A stretch of 64,000 nt of DNA, from NCBI RefSeq assembly GCF_014529705.1, contig NZ_JAANIH010000025.1, forward strand, positions 50,876 to 114,875. The letters run 5' to 3'. The notes beneath the pieces are model-generated. The model did no database searches. It saw only the letters and a list, made by a program, of their open reading frames with translations, and had not been told where the DNA came from. The stretch comes from Bradyrhizobium campsiandrae. GTDB taxonomy: Bacteria; Pseudomonadota; Alphaproteobacteria; Rhizobiales; Xanthobacteraceae. Shown one piece after another: positions 49,775 through 59,600 of the stretch (its first letter is position 1; every line of letters starts with the position of its first letter). A program made the translations under genes and the position numbers.

Positions 49775-51718
49775 ATGTTGCTCCGTCGCTTCGGATCCCG
49801 CTCCGGTCGCTTCGGCGGACCCGCGATGTTCATGCTTCTGCTGCTGGCGGTGCTGTGGCCCGGCCAGGCCGCGGCATGGTGGAATGATCAGTGGAGCCTG
49901 CGAAAGAAGATCACCATCGACACCGCGCAATCCGGCGCCGTCGTCAGCGACCCCATCGGCACGACACCGATCCTGGTGCGGCTGCATATCGGGAACTTCA
50001 AGTTCAGCGCTGCCAAGGATGACGGCGGCGACCTCCGTTTCATCGCGGCAGACGACAAGACACCGCTCAAGCATCACGTTGAGAAATTCGACTCGCTCCT
50101 CGGCGAAGCGCTCGTATGGGTCAGCGTTCCCGATCTCAAGCCGGGTACCAAGAACGACATCTGGCTCTACTTCGGCAATGCCAAGGCTCCGGCTGCGGTG
50201 GACGCCAAGGGGACCTATGATCCGGACACGCTGCTCGTCTATCACTTCAACGATCGAGGGACGCCAGCGCAGGACGTAACGGCTTGGGCCAACAGCGCGC
50301 AGAACGTCGGCACGGCGGCGGATGGCTCGATCATCGGGCAGGGTGCCCGCCTCGATGGTCAGAGCGCTCTGATGCTGCCGGGGTCGCCGTCGCTGGTCGT
50401 GGCGGAAGCCGGAGAGCTGACATGGTCGGTCTGGCTGAAGATGACGGCGCCGCAGCCGCGCGCGGTGCTGTACTCCCGCGTCGAGGGGAGCAATGGGCTG
50501 ACCATTGGTCTCGACAATGGCGTGCCGTTTGCGGAAGTCGCAAATAGTGGGACCACGCAGCGCAGCGGAGAAGGTGCCGCGATCGCGCCTGGCACGTGGC
50601 ATCATCTGGCCCTCGTCGCCAAAGCTGGCCAGATCACGCTCTACCTGGACGGCAATCCATTCTCCACGCTGGCTGCGGCGCTTCCGACGATGACGGGCGT
50701 GGCACAGCTCGGACAAGCTAGCGCTGCCGCCGCGGCGGGCGCCGTGGACTCCTCGTCGGGCACGCCGGCTGCGGACGCGACTGGGGCCGGTGCCGCGACG
50801 TCAGGTGCAACCGGCTTTGCCGGCGATATCGATGAGTTTGAGATCGCCAAGGTGGCCCGGCCGGCGGGCTTCATCAAGGTCGCTGCGATTGGGCAAGGAC
50901 CGGATCATGCCAAGTTGATCTCGTTCAGCATGGACGAGGAAACCTCCGGCTGGTTCAGCGGCGGTTATTTCGGCGTGATTCTCAGGTCGGTCACGCTGGA
51001 CGGATGGGTCGTCATCGGCTTGCTGGCCATCATGGCGGTGATCAGTTGGTACGTGATGGTCGACCGCATCTCCTACCTGAACCGCGCCGGCAGGGGCAAT
51101 CTGCTCTTCCTGAAACACTTCCGCGAGCAGGCGACGGATCTCGATGGTCTGCTGCAGCTCGATCGCGAGGAGGCCGGCGAGGGCGACAGCATCGGTCCGA
51201 AGTTCTCGGCCAAGGAACGCAAGACCGTCCATGCCGCACCACTCTATCGGCTGTTCGGCGCAGGGGCCGCCGAGATCCGACGACGCTTCGCCGGCGGTGG
51301 CCGACGGATGCTGTCCTCACACGCGATCGAGTCGGTCCGGGCGATGCTCGATAGCGCCTATGTGCAGGAGACGCAGCGTCTCAACAGACTGATGGTGATG
51401 CTGACGATCGCCATTTCGGGCGGGCCGTTCCTCGGCCTGCTCGGAACGGTGGTCGGCGTCATGATCACCTTCGCCGCGATTGCGGCGAGCGGCGACGTGA
51501 ATGTCAACGCCATCGCGCCTGGTATCGCGGCTGCGCTGGTTGCAACGGTGGCCGGGCTCGGCGTCGCGATCCCGTCGCTGTTTGCCTACAACTACCTCAC
51601 GATCCGCATCAAGGACATGACGAGCGAGATGCAGGTTTTCGTCGATGAGCTGATCACGCGGATTGCTGAATCCTACGATAGCCGGCCCGACGAGCCGATG
51701 AAGCAGGCTGCGGAGTAG
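49775..51718 (+). CDS. DUF2341-LamG-ExbB fusion proton-channel protein
   Basis: 647 residues combining a secreted lectin-like module with an ExbB/TolQ channel. Signal peptide (1-34), DUF2341 (36-140, WWNDQWSLRKKITID and IWLYFGNAKAP), a LamG/concanavalin-like domain (153-370, YHFNDRGT, WSVWLKM, WHHLALVAKAGQITLYLDGN), interrupted by an Ala/Gly/Ser-rich loop (315-348), then TM1 (411-429), a cytoplasmic loop and TM2-TM3 (541-567, 583-608) with the ExbB motif GGPFLGLLGTVVGVMITF. Topology would place the lectin module in the periplasm. Starts right after tpsB; exbD follows by 4 bases. A motor sensing a glycan or envelope protein is my inference. Confidence 0.9.
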   Translation: MLLRRFGSRSGRFGGPAMFMLLLLAVLWPGQAAAWWNDQWSLRKKITIDTAQSGAVVSDPIGTTPILVRLHIGNFKFSAAKDDGGDLRFIAADDKTPLKHHVEKFDSLLGEALVWVSVPDLKPGTKNDIWLYFGNAKAPAAVDAKGTYDPDTLLVYHFNDRGTPAQDVTAWANSAQNVGTAADGSIIGQGARLDGQSALMLPGSPSLVVAEAGELTWSVWLKMTAPQPRAVLYSRVEGSNGLTIGLDNGVPFAEVANSGTTQRSGEGAAIAPGTWHHLALVAKAGQITLYLDGNPFSTLAAALPTMTGVAQLGQASAAAAAGAVDSSSGTPAADATGAGAATSGATGFAGDIDEFEIAKVARPAGFIKVAAIGQGPDHAKLISFSMDEETSGWFSGGYFGVILRSVTLDGWVVIGLLAIMAVISWYVMVDRISYLNRAGRGNLLFLKHFREQATDLDGLLQLDREEAGEGDSIGPKFSAKERKTVHAAPLYRLFGAGAAEIRRRFAGGGRRMLSSHAIESVRAMLDSAYVQETQRLNRLMVMLTIAISGGPFLGLLGTVVGVMITFAAIAASGDVNVNAIAPGIAAALVATVAGLGVAIPSLFAYNYLTIRIKDMTSEMQVFVDELITRIAESYDSRPDEPMKQAAE

Positions 51719-51722
51719 TGCG

Positions 51723-52127
51723 ATGCAGGTCCAGTCCGACAGCAAGCCATACGACGACATCAACATCACGCCGATGCTCGATCTCGCCTATGTGCTGCTC
51801 GTGATCTTCATCATCATGACCACGGCGACCGTTCAGGGCATGAAGGTGAATTTGCCGAAGGCGAGTGCGGCGCCCTCGCTGGCGCAGCAGACGACGAAGG
51901 CGATCACGGTCACCAGCGACGGCAAGATCTTCCTCGACACCATTCCAGTGAGCCTCGCCGAGCTCGAGCAGCGGCTGGTCCAGCAGCGTGCGTTGACGCC
52001 TGAGTTTCCGATCGTGGTGCGCGGAGACAGCCAGACACAATATCAGAACGTGGTCGATGTGCTGGATCTGCTCGGCCGGCTCAACTTCACGCAGGTCGGC
52101 ATGGCGACCAAGCCCGTGGCGAGATGA
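51723..52127 (+). CDS. exbD: ExbD subunit of the TPS-linked motor
   Basis: 134 residues: DDINITPMLDLAYVLLVIFI with the essential Asp20 in the single span, then a compact periplasmic ExbD/TolR domain (IFLDTIPVSLAELEQRL, VVRGDSQTQYQNVVDVLDLL). It pairs with the DUF2341-LamG-ExbB fusion. Only distantly similar to the other ExbD at 23313, so the two motors are separate systems rather than a recent duplication. Confidence 0.93.
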   Translation: MQVQSDSKPYDDINITPMLDLAYVLLVIFIIMTTATVQGMKVNLPKASAAPSLAQQTTKAITVTSDGKIFLDTIPVSLAELEQRLVQQRALTPEFPIVVRGDSQTQYQNVVDVLDLLGRLNFTQVGMATKPVAR

Positions 52128-52144
52128 GCTGTTGAGCCTGGCAA

Positions 52145-52867
52145 ATGGCGCAGCGCCTCACAGCAGCGGAAGACGACGACAGGCCGGCCTGGTGGCGACG
52201 TGCGTTGCTGGCAGGCGGAGGCGTGTTCCTGCTTGCCCTGCTCGTGGTCGGCATCGTGATGGTACTGAAAGGCGACAACGAGCCACCACCGCGCAAGGTG
52301 AACGAGCTCCAGGTCACGATGGTGCTTCCGCCGCCGCCACCGCCGCCACCACCCCCGCCGCCGGAGCAGCAGCCCGAGCAGAAGGTGGTCGAGCAGACGC
52401 CGGTCAAGCAGGAGATGATCGAAGAAAAGCCGGTCGACATCCCAAAGGAGGCGCCGCCGGACGTGAGCAACGATCCCCTCGAGGCGCCGCCCTCGATCGA
52501 GAGCAACACGGCCGGCCCGGGCGACTTGAAGGGTGGCAAGGGTGGCCTGATCGGAGGCAACGGCGGCGGTGGCGGCGGCGGCAGCAGTCGTTTCGGCTGG
52601 TATGCGAGCCTGGTTCAGACCCAGGTCGAGGCCGCGTTACGCGCCAACGACAGGACGCGGCACTCGGTGATGCGGATTCAGCTCCAGCTCTGGTCGGACA
52701 CGACAGGACGCGTCAAGCGCGTGCAGCTGGTGTCGTCGACCGGCAACAGCGAACTCGATGCGGTGATCCGCGACCAGATTCTCGGCGGCATGACACTGCG
52801 CGAGCCGCCCCCGAAGGACATGCCGATGCCGATTGTGATGCGGGTCACCGCACGCAGTCCGAGCTGA
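52145..52867 (+). CDS. TonB-family energy transducer of the TPS-linked motor
   Basis: 240 residues: anchor (about 20-42), a run of about 12 prolines near residue 60 followed by Glu/Gln/Pro/Lys-rich linker, a Gly-rich segment (GGKGGLIGGNGGGGGGGSS) and a TonB C-terminal domain from about 150 (WYASLVQTQVEAALRANDRT, QLWSDTTGRVKRVQLVSSTG). Its spacer could reach the outer membrane. The operon has no TonB-dependent receptor; candidate partners are the porin-like protein and TpsB. Confidence 0.88.
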   Translation: MAQRLTAAEDDDRPAWWRRALLAGGGVFLLALLVVGIVMVLKGDNEPPPRKVNELQVTMVLPPPPPPPPPPPPEQQPEQKVVEQTPVKQEMIEEKPVDIPKEAPPDVSNDPLEAPPSIESNTAGPGDLKGGKGGLIGGNGGGGGGGSSRFGWYASLVQTQVEAALRANDRTRHSVMRIQLQLWSDTTGRVKRVQLVSSTGNSELDAVIRDQILGGMTLREPPPKDMPMPIVMRVTARSPS

Positions 52868-52878
52868 CGAAAAGCGCG

Positions 52879-52896
52879 GGGCCGGACCACCGGCCC
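52879..52896 (+). other. Stem-loop between tonB-like and porin genes
   Basis: GGGCCGG (52879-52885) pairs with CCGGCCC (52890-52896) over ACCA. It has no U-tract, so it is more likely an intra-operon RNA structure affecting stability or expression ratio than a terminator. Confidence 0.35.
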
Positions 52897-52939
52897 AGCG
52901 TCGTGAGAGTGGGACAGAGTTGGACGAGAGGTTGAAGTC

Positions 52940-54787
52940 ATGTGGCGTAGTGAGATGACCGGACGCGGATTGGTAGCGACGACCATTCTGCTTGCGCTGG
53001 CGATCCCCGCCATGGCCCAGGATGAGGCCGGTCCGCAAGCAAAGCGCCCGACTGTCGCGCGCAACGCGCCGCCGTCGGCGAATGCGACCGTCAATCTGAT
53101 CAATCTGCTGGTGAAGCAGGGCGTGCTGGGCGAGGAGCAGGCGCAAGCCCTGATCAAGCAGGCCGATGACGAAGCCTATGTGGCGCGTCAGGCGGTCCGG
53201 GATGCGGCGTCAAAAGCCGACGGGGCCGAGAAGAAGGCGAGCACGGCTGCGGACGCCGTGTCGCCGCCGGGCACCAAGCGCGTCACCTATGTTCCGGAGA
53301 TCGTCAAGAAGCAGCTGCGCGACGAGATCCGCGCGGAGGTGATGGATAAGGCCGAGAAGGAGAACTGGGCGTCTCCAGGCAAGTACCCGGAATGGGCGCA
53401 GCGGCTGCGCTTCTACGGCGATGTCCGCACGCGCTACGAGGGTGATTTCTTCCCGAGGGGGAACGCCGGTCAATTTGCGGTAAACTACAATGCCATCAAT
53501 ACCGGAAGCCCGTATAACGTTCTGGCCAACGGGCCCAATGCCAACCCTTATTTCTGGCCCACATATGACACGGACCAGGACCGTAACCGGGCACGGCTGC
53601 GTGCGCGTCTCGGTCTCGATGCCAACCTGTTCGAGGGATTCGCGGCTGGATTCCGAATTGCGACCGGCGACACGAGTTCGCCTGTGTCCTTCAACCAGTC
53701 ACTTGGTGGATCGGGTGGGAATTTCAGCAAATATGCGATCTGGCTGGACCGAGCCTACATCAAGTACAGTCCCTGGAATGACCTGACCTTCCAGGCGGGG
53801 CGTTTCGACAATCCGTTCTTCTCTCCGACCGACCTCGTCTGGTACCGCGACCTCGGTTTTGACGGTGCGGCCATTCAGGCCAGGTTTCAAGTGCAGCCTG
53901 GCATCACGCCCTTCGTGGCCGCCGGCGCGTTTCCGATTTTCAATACTGACCTGAATGCTGGCTCGTCGCTCAATTTTAATGACATCAACGTTCTTCCAGG
54001 CAAGGCGCCAAGCCACGACAAATGGTTGTTGGGCGCGCAGGCCGGAGGCAGTTTTCAACCGGCGCCCGACGTCGACCTGACGGTGGGGGCTGCGTATTTC
54101 CACTATCTGAACGTGCAGGGACGGGTGTCTGATTCATGCATCGCCGTCACGGCTGCCGACTTCTGCAGTACAGATCTGACGCGACCGTCGTTTGCGCAGA
54201 AGGGCAATACCTACATGGCGCTTAGGAATATCCGTCCAACGTTCGACGCAGCAGGCAATGCCAATCCGCAATTCCAGTACTTCGGCCTTGCCTCGGACTT
54301 CCGCGATCTGGTTCTGAGCGGCCGGCTCGACCTCGGCTATTTCCATCCCGTCCACGTGATCCTGGATGGTGAATATGTCCGTAATCTCGCCTGGAATCGC
54401 GACGACATCGCGGCCAAAGTCCTCGCAAACCCGCTGCCCGTGAATGCGACCGCTGGATGCGCGACCGCTCCTTGCCCACAGACCTATATCGGCGGCAACC
54501 AGGGCTGGATGGCGCGAATGACCGTCGGCCATCGCGAAATGAAGGAGCTCTGGGACTGGAACGCCTTCGTCGGCTACAAATGGCTGGAATCGGACGCCGT
54601 CGTCGATGCCTTCACCGACTCTGACTTCGGTCTCGGCGGAACCAACCTCAAGGGCTATTTCATCGGCGGCAATGTCGCGCTTGGACCGAACGTGTGGGCC
54701 ACGCTGCGTTGGATGAGCGCGAGCCAAGTCGCGGGCGCGCCTTACGCCGTCGACGTCGTGCAGTTCGATCTCAACGCGAAGTTCTGA
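52940..54787 (+). CDS. Putative porin with N-terminal coiled coil
   Basis: 615 residues. Signal peptide (ending AMAQ), a helical/coiled-coil region (about 50-120, LLVKQGVLGEEQAQALIKQA) that may bind peptidoglycan or form trimers, then a beta barrel of the putative-porin type (LRFYGDVRTRYEGDFF, RLRARLGLDANLFEGFAAGF, AYIKYSPWNDLTFQAGRFDN) ending VDVVQFDLNAKF with terminal Phe. A GAGAGG precedes the ATG. Four cysteines sit in extracellular-loop-like positions (SDSCIAV, ADFCSTD, AGCATAPCP). It lies between TonB and chaperone genes; its cargo is unknown. Confidence 0.85.
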   Translation: MWRSEMTGRGLVATTILLALAIPAMAQDEAGPQAKRPTVARNAPPSANATVNLINLLVKQGVLGEEQAQALIKQADDEAYVARQAVRDAASKADGAEKKASTAADAVSPPGTKRVTYVPEIVKKQLRDEIRAEVMDKAEKENWASPGKYPEWAQRLRFYGDVRTRYEGDFFPRGNAGQFAVNYNAINTGSPYNVLANGPNANPYFWPTYDTDQDRNRARLRARLGLDANLFEGFAAGFRIATGDTSSPVSFNQSLGGSGGNFSKYAIWLDRAYIKYSPWNDLTFQAGRFDNPFFSPTDLVWYRDLGFDGAAIQARFQVQPGITPFVAAGAFPIFNTDLNAGSSLNFNDINVLPGKAPSHDKWLLGAQAGGSFQPAPDVDLTVGAAYFHYLNVQGRVSDSCIAVTAADFCSTDLTRPSFAQKGNTYMALRNIRPTFDAAGNANPQFQYFGLASDFRDLVLSGRLDLGYFHPVHVILDGEYVRNLAWNRDDIAAKVLANPLPVNATAGCATAPCPQTYIGGNQGWMARMTVGHREMKELWDWNAFVGYKWLESDAVVDAFTDSDFGLGGTNLKGYFIGGNVALGPNVWATLRWMSASQVAGAPYAVDVVQFDLNAKF

Positions 54788-54789
54788 CC

Positions 54790-55380
54790 ATGCGCTTTCT
54801 TGCTGTCCTTGTCTTCGTTCTGATCCTCGGCCTGCCGAGGATCTCCCATGCACAATCCGAGCCTGATCGTCTGCGCGAGGCGTTGCGGACGGCGACCGCG
54901 CAGTCCCGCGCGCTCGAAGACCAGCGCGCGGCACTTCAGGCCAAGCTGACCGCGGCCGAGCAGGAGCGCGATCGTCTGAAGAAGCAGAACGACACCTTTC
55001 GGGCGCAGGTCAAGGAGGCGGAGCAGGCCTATCGGCAAGCGGTCAAGGACTTCAACGAACGGATCGCGGAGCGCGACGACGCCCTCGAGAAGTGGAAGTT
55101 AGCCTATGGCGAGGCGGCGTCGGTCGCCCGCACCAAGGACACCGAGCGCACCAAGTTCGAGGGCGAAGCGACGGCGCTGAAAGCGAGCGTGAAGGCATGC
55201 GAGGCCAAGAACGTCAATCTGGCCAAGACCGCCAATGAGATCGTGACCAAATACGAAGAGATGAATCCGCTCGAGAAGGTGCTGGATCATGATCCGCTTT
55301 TCGGGCTGAAGCGCGTCGAGCATCAGAATGCGGCGCAGGATTTTCGCGACAAGATCATCGAGCAGAAAGTCAAGCCATGA
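54790..55380 (+). CDS. Periplasmic coiled-coil protein of the TPS operon
   Basis: 196 residues: signal peptide (ending ISHAQ) and an almost continuous coiled coil (about 25-165, for example QRAALQAKLTAAEQERDRLK) with one Cys, then LEKVLDHDPLFGLKRVEHQN. Starts 2 bases after the porin stop and overlaps the parvulin gene (ATGA). It may be a periplasmic chaperone or scaffold comparable in form to Skp-like proteins; no family is recognised. Confidence 0.75.
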   Translation: MRFLAVLVFVLILGLPRISHAQSEPDRLREALRTATAQSRALEDQRAALQAKLTAAEQERDRLKKQNDTFRAQVKEAEQAYRQAVKDFNERIAERDDALEKWKLAYGEAASVARTKDTERTKFEGEATALKASVKACEAKNVNLAKTANEIVTKYEEMNPLEKVLDHDPLFGLKRVEHQNAAQDFRDKIIEQKVKP

Positions 55381-56408
55381 ACAAGACCGCTTTCCATAGC
55401 GCGATCCTCGCCGTGACGATGGGCGCCGCGATTGCCACCGCTGCGCAAGCGCAGACGCGGCCCGCCGGTCAGCAGCCGGCCGGCCGCGCAGCGCCGGCTG
55501 CGGCTCCCGCTCCGGCGCCCACGCCGCCGCGTCCGGCAGCCGAGGACGGTCCCGCGATCAAGAACACGGAAGTGGTCGCGCGCGTCGGTGACGGCGACAT
55601 TACCGCAGAAGAGATTCGTGCAGCGATTGGTCAGCTTGATGCCCGGCAGCAGGCTGCGGTTGCACGCGACCCTGCGCTTCTGAGCCAGACTGTCCGCGCG
55701 ATCCTGGCCACGCGTCTGGTGCTCAAGGAGGCCATTGGCAAGAAGTGGGATCAGCAGCCGGCCGTGGCCGCCCAGCTCGTGCGTGTGCGGGACAATCTGA
55801 TTGCCGAAACCTACCTCCAGTCGGTCACGACCCCGCCGGACAGCTTCCCGAGCGAAGCCGAGATCAAGAGTGTCTATGAGGCCAATGCGAGCGCGCTGCT
55901 CGTGCCGCGTCGCTTCAAACTGGCGCAGATCGTCGTCAACCTCGCCAAGGACGCCGACAAGGGGGCGGAGGACGCTGCACGCAGGAAGCTGGATGAGATT
56001 GTCCGGAAGGTGAAGGCGACCGGCCAGGATTTCGGCAGTCTGGCGCGCAGTGCGTCCGAGGATACGGCGAGCGCCGAGCGTGACGGTGAAATCGGCTGGA
56101 TCAACGAGCCGGATCTTCGGCCGGAGATCCGCAGCCAGGTCATCGGATTGCAAAAATCCGGCGTGACCGAGCCGGTCCGTCTCGATGACGGCTGGCACGT
56201 GCTGAAGCTGCTCGATACCGAGGCGGCCCGCACCCGCGCGCTCGCCGAGGTCAGGGATGCCTTGGTGCAGCGTATCCGCGCCGAGCGGGCCGAGACCAAT
56301 CGTCGCGCCTACATGGCCGAACTGCTCAAGCAGACGCCGCCTGTGGTGAACGAGCTCGCATTGTCCAAGCTGTTCGATAACAAGCCCGAGCCCGTGCCGT
56401 CGCGTTGA
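55377..56408 (+). CDS. SurA/PrsA-like parvulin peptidyl-prolyl isomerase
   Basis: 343 residues: signal peptide (ending AAQAQ), a Pro/Ala-rich linker, an N-terminal SurA-like helical domain (AEEIRAAIGQLDARQQAAVA, LVLKEAIGKKWDQQPAVAAQ) and a rotamase domain (about 165-285, FKLAQIVVNLA, GEIGWINEPDLRPEI, PVRLDDGWHVLKLLDTE). A dedicated periplasmic chaperone that could keep the giant TpsA unfolded until it reaches TpsB, or fold the barrel proteins of the operon. Start overlaps the coiled-coil gene. Confidence 0.9.
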   Translation: MNKTAFHSAILAVTMGAAIATAAQAQTRPAGQQPAGRAAPAAAPAPAPTPPRPAAEDGPAIKNTEVVARVGDGDITAEEIRAAIGQLDARQQAAVARDPALLSQTVRAILATRLVLKEAIGKKWDQQPAVAAQLVRVRDNLIAETYLQSVTTPPDSFPSEAEIKSVYEANASALLVPRRFKLAQIVVNLAKDADKGAEDAARRKLDEIVRKVKATGQDFGSLARSASEDTASAERDGEIGWINEPDLRPEIRSQVIGLQKSGVTEPVRLDDGWHVLKLLDTEAARTRALAEVRDALVQRIRAERAETNRRAYMAELLKQTPPVVNELALSKLFDNKPEPVPSR

Positions 56409-56643
56409 TCTGCACCGGGGCGCCGTTGGCCGGCCGAAGGCTTAGGGGTTCCATTGTGCGTCGAACGCCATGATAAGGCTCATGTGACAATATACAATAT
56501 AATGATACTTATTTGTTAATTTGACATATCCCCGTCAGTAAACAACCGGTAAATCGTCCTCCAAAGCCGGTATGCCCTTCGAGGCGCGGCCTGGATTCGA
56601 AAGCTGTCGCGGCGGGCGTGCTCGTCCGCGGAGGAAATTCCGG
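56409..56643 (+). promoter_or_regulatory. AT-rich gap before tpsA
   Basis: The only sizeable gap within the operon. Its middle (about 56485-56530) is A/T-rich and holds TGATA-type half-sites (ATGATAAGG near 56469, AATGATACTT at 56501) and a TTGACA at 56519. An internal promoter for tpsA is plausible; GGAGG lies 8 bases before the ATG. Confidence 0.35.
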
Positions 56644-59600
56644 ATGATTTGCGTTCGAATGAGTAGCTCCGCCATGCGACGGTATGTCGTGCGTTCGGCG
56701 TGGCTTGGCGGAGTGAGCTTGCTGGCGCTGCTTGCCAGCGGCAAGGGGCAGGCGCGGGATCTCAATTCCATCGGAGGCGCGGTTCCGGCGACAGCTGCCG
56801 CCATTCAGGCGGCAGTGGCGGCCGCGCAACAGAGCGCTGCGGCCGGTGCGCAGGCCCAGGCGTCCTTGGCGCGCGCCACGGCAGCGCTTGCTGCCGCGCG
56901 TCAAGCCCAGCAAAGCGCCGCGGCACTCGGCTGGCAGGCCAGATTGGCTACGGGCCAGGCCATTCCACAGGGCGTCAGTGCCGGCGGATTGATGCCGAGC
57001 GGAGGCGTCACGGACACGTCCTGCGGCCAATCCTGCACGACCTTCGCGCTCAACACGCCCGGCGCCTTCAACGGTGCCGATTCGAAGTTGCAGCAGACGG
57101 TCGACGGGAGCGGACGGGCCACTGTCACCGTGACACAGACCCAGCATCAGGCCATCTACAACTGGGACAGCTTCAACATCAGCAGCAGCACCACGCTCCA
57201 GTTCGACCAGAAGGCGTCGGATTGGGTGGCTCTCAATCGCGTCAACCCGGATACGTCGCCGAACCTGTTGCTTCAGAGCGCGGCGTCGAACAACGGACAC
57301 GCCAATCCGTCTTATATCGGCGGACAGATCAAGGCGCCGGGCGCGGTCTACGTCATCAACCGGAACGGCATCATCTTCGGTGCAGGCTCACAGATCAATG
57401 TGGCGACGTTCATCGGCTCGGTGCTCGATGTCGGCAAGCTGACCAAGTTGGATGCCGACAAGAACACCGTGTTCAACGACCTGGACTCGCGCGACAAGTT
57501 TTTCCTCGATACCGGTATTGCAAATCCAAACCCGACCTCTTTTTCGCTCTACGACAAGGACGGCGGCGCAAACAGCACCCTCATTCCCGGCAATATCGTG
57601 GTCGAGCAGGGCGCATCGATCACCGCGACGACCGCGACCGACGTCGTTCCACTGGGGTCGCCGGGCAACCTCTATCTGTTCGGCGCCAACGTCTACAACT
57701 ATGGAACATTGACGGCCCAGCAGGAGGTCGGCATGGCCGCGTCGCGGGCCGTGTCGCTCACGGTCGGGAAATACGACGCAGCGCTATTTCCGAGCAACGT
57801 GCTGCCGAACGGCGTCACGTTCCGGGGAACTGGGCTGCAACTGCAGAACTACGGCAGGACGTTCGCGGCGGATGGCACGGGCAATCTGACGGACGCAAAA
57901 TACTATCGCGATGAAGCCAACCATATCATCACGGGTGAAGTGACCAATGGCGGCGTGATCGACGTTCGCCAGGGCATCGCCATGCTGGGCGGCGACCGCG
58001 TCGCGGTAACGAACTTGCAGGACTTCGCGGGCAACGAGGTCCGGGATGCGGCCGGGAAGGCGATAGCAGGCGTGATCTCGGCCGACACCAGCATAAGCCG
58101 CAACAGCATGGTGCTCATGCACGCTGCGACCAGCGTGACGATGGATGGCGTCATCAGCGTTCGCGGATATGACGACAATGGCAGTACGCTCCCGATGTCT
58201 ACCGGCGGCGACACGTCCAGCAACGTCCAGAGCTACATGCCGGCCTACATCGAAATGACGGCGCAGCGCAGCGTCACGATGGGATCCAACAGCCTTGTGT
58301 CGGCCCCGTCTGCCTCGGTGTCCCTCAACGCCGTCGCGATCAGTGGCTCTGCTGCGAAACGCCAGCTTTTCAATGGCAATACGAGTGGTGTCGGCACGAA
58401 CACTGCCACACCGACGCTCGATGGCGCGCAGCAGGTGCTAATGTCGGGCAGCGATGCCGCCGGTCCGGGCGCGGTCATCGACGTGGCCGGCCTCCAGGAC
58501 GTCGTTCTTCCCGCGTCCTACAACTTCATACCGTTCCAGCCGCGCGCCCAATTCGCGGACATGCCGCTGCAGCGCAACGGTCCGCTGTATGGCCAGACTC
58601 TCTACATCGACATTCGTGCGTCCGGCACGCGCAGCGACGGTACCAGCTGGGTCGGCACGCCGCTTGGAGATGCCAGCGGTGAGGTCAATGCGGTCGGGCG
58701 CAGCATCCAGCAGCTCATGACCTCAGGAGGCGCGGTCAGCCTTACCACTGACGTCGGGAGTTCCGGCATCGTTTCGTCCGGCCAGGGTGTCACGACGAGC
58801 AGCGGTTCGGTCATCAACGTCGCCGGCGGCCAGATCACGTTCCAGCCCGGATGGGTTCCGACGACCAGGCTGATCGGAATGGATGGCCGCCTCTACAGCA
58901 TGGAGAACGCCAATCCCAACATGGCCTATGCCGGAATCGCGGGCCAGTTCACGGTCGACCATTCGCGCTGGGGCGTGAAAGAAGTGTGGTCGATGCAGAC
59001 CTATTCGCCGGGCTATACCGAAGGACATGATGCCGGCGGCGTCAGCATCGCCACAGTGACGCAGCAGCTCGGAGGCACGATGTATTTCGGCTCCGTTGCC
59101 GGCCAACGCCAGCTCGCCCAAGGGGTCCCTCCGAGCGATACGACCGATCTAACGAGCGGCCAAGCGGTTGCGCGGCAGGCCGCATTGCAGGCCAAGGGCG
59201 ATCAATTGCCCTCGCAGGGCTATCTGTCGATCACGACGCCATCTTATGTGCAGATTGGCAGCTCGGCTTCGACCAATTTCAACGTGAACGATCCGGTCAA
59301 CCAGCTCTCCGCAGACACGTTGTCGAGCTATGGGCTGAGTGCCCTCTCGATCAAGGCCTACGACCTCGTGCTGTCATCGGGGAGCACGGTGAGGCTGGCG
59401 GCCGGCGGGCAGTTTACGGCGAGCATCGCCGGGGCGATCGATATTGCCGGCTCGATTTCAGCCCAGGGCGGCGCGATCAATCTGTCGACCCGGACCTATT
59501 CATACAAGGGCGACTTTGGATCGAACGCTCCGGACCGCAAGGCTCCCGCCGATCCACTGTCCGGCAATATCCTCGCCGGCAACGTCTATGTCGAAGGCAC

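Noticed and set aside
52325..52370. CCG/CCA-rich microsatellite
   Set aside because: It encodes the expected proline-rich spacer of TonB and needs no separate explanation.
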